6,640 bases of DNA from an uncultured Lachnospiraceae bacterium (lineage in GTDB: Bacteria > Bacillota > Clostridia > Lachnospirales > Lachnospiraceae), in contig CADBTO010000047.1 in NCBI GenBank assembly GCA_902797565.1, positions 1 to 6,640 on the forward strand. Direction: 5' to 3'. The position numbers were made by a program, and so were the translations under genes. Every line of letters begins with the position of its first letter. Position 1 is the stretch's first letter. The notes under the pieces were generated by a model. That model saw only the letters and a list, made by a program, of their open reading frames with translations. It searched no databases and had not been told where the DNA came from. Of this stretch, positions 6,451 to 6,640 are shown one piece after another.

Positions 6451-6640
6451 TCATCCTTTATTTACATGAAACACCGCGGTCGCGTCAAATATATTCGGCG
6501 CTTTATTGAGGGACTTTGCCTCATCAAACGCTCCCTTGAAGGTCCCCTGCGGCTCATTGATGAAATGCTCCTTCCGGTAGGGTGCGTAAGTGAGCGTCTC
6601 TTCCTCTTCATCCCATGCCTGATCACGTTTTGCCTGCGCA
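6451..6640 (-). CDS. C-terminal end of an unidentified protein (5' part outside window)
   Basis: This frame is open from the window edge to a TGA at 6453-6451 and gives the last 62 residues of a gene that begins beyond 6640. The piece opens with a very acidic run (WDEEEE), followed by LTYAPYRKEHFINEPQG and a tail ending in IFDATAVFHVNKG. It has no membrane segment and no motif I recognise. The stop lies just before the first ATPase gene: it overlaps the first possible ATG of that gene as ATGA, or leaves a 5-base gap to the preferred ATG at 6445. The ribosome binding site of the ATPase lies inside the last codons of this gene. That tight junction argues for one transcript and translational coupling, so the protein probably belongs to the same system. 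In a contractile-injection locus it could be a structural or assembly protein, but the fragment cannot decide this. The frame is supported by its uninterrupted length, its junction and the absence of a better frame here. Confidence 0.72.
   Translation of the reverse strand, partial: AQAKRDQAWDEEEETLTYAPYRKEHFINEPQGTFKGAFDEAKSLNKAPNIFDATAVFHVNKG
6454..6459 (-). promoter_or_regulatory. Ribosome binding site AAAGGA deciding the start of the first ATPase
   Basis: AAAGGA on the minus strand ends 8 bases before the ATG at 6445. Two other in-frame ATGs at 6454 and 6451 directly touch this motif, with no room for normal spacing. The third ATG (MQLVQEQF) is therefore preferred over the longer MMPMQLV form. 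The site lies within the final codons of the upstream gene. Confidence 0.7.

Overview
The window is a compact block of genes all read from the minus strand, so transcription runs from high to low coordinates. Intercistronic gaps are 3 to about 50 bases. There is no gene-free stretch over 300 bases, and I see no tRNA, rRNA, CRISPR array, insertion sequence or integrase. The moderately GC-rich sequence, the strong AAAGGA/AAAGGAG ribosome binding sites, a TTG start behind one of them, and the cysteine-containing cytosolic proteins suggest a GC-richer member of the Clostridia (Lachnospiraceae or Oscillospiraceae type). That placement is an inference; no marker gene is present.

In transcription order the layout is: (1) 6640-6451, the last 62 codons of an unidentified protein; (2) 6445-4070, a 791-residue AAA+ ATPase; (3) 4066-1775, a 763-residue AAA+ ATPase paralogous to the first and starting 3 bases after its stop; (4) a perfect 8-bp intercistronic hairpin at 1753-1772; (5) 1726-383, a 447-residue protein I do not recognise, with a Phe/Ser/Gly-rich segment; (6) 351-1, the first 117 codons of a membrane protein with a TTG start, cut by the window edge.

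The two ATPases are the informative genes. Each has a helical/winged-helix-like N-terminal region, then a degenerate AAA-like module, then a complete C-terminal AAA+ module with Walker A, Walker B, sensor 1, a double arginine and a GGNIK motif. This arrangement, and the wording of several motifs, matches from memory the ATPase of extracellular contractile injection systems (Afp15/Pvc15 type; phage-tail-like particles such as the antifeeding prophage and Photorhabdus virulence cassettes). The best reading is therefore the distal end of a contractile-injection-like or related phage-tail-derived locus in a Gram-positive anaerobe. No sheath, tube or baseplate gene lies inside the window, so this rests on the ATPases alone.

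The two ATPases have kept intact catalytic motifs but have diverged in their degenerate modules and linkers. They could form a mixed ring or act on different substrates. The 447-residue protein is a candidate substrate, adaptor or assembly partner. The membrane protein may be co-transcribed or may begin a separate sensory gene.
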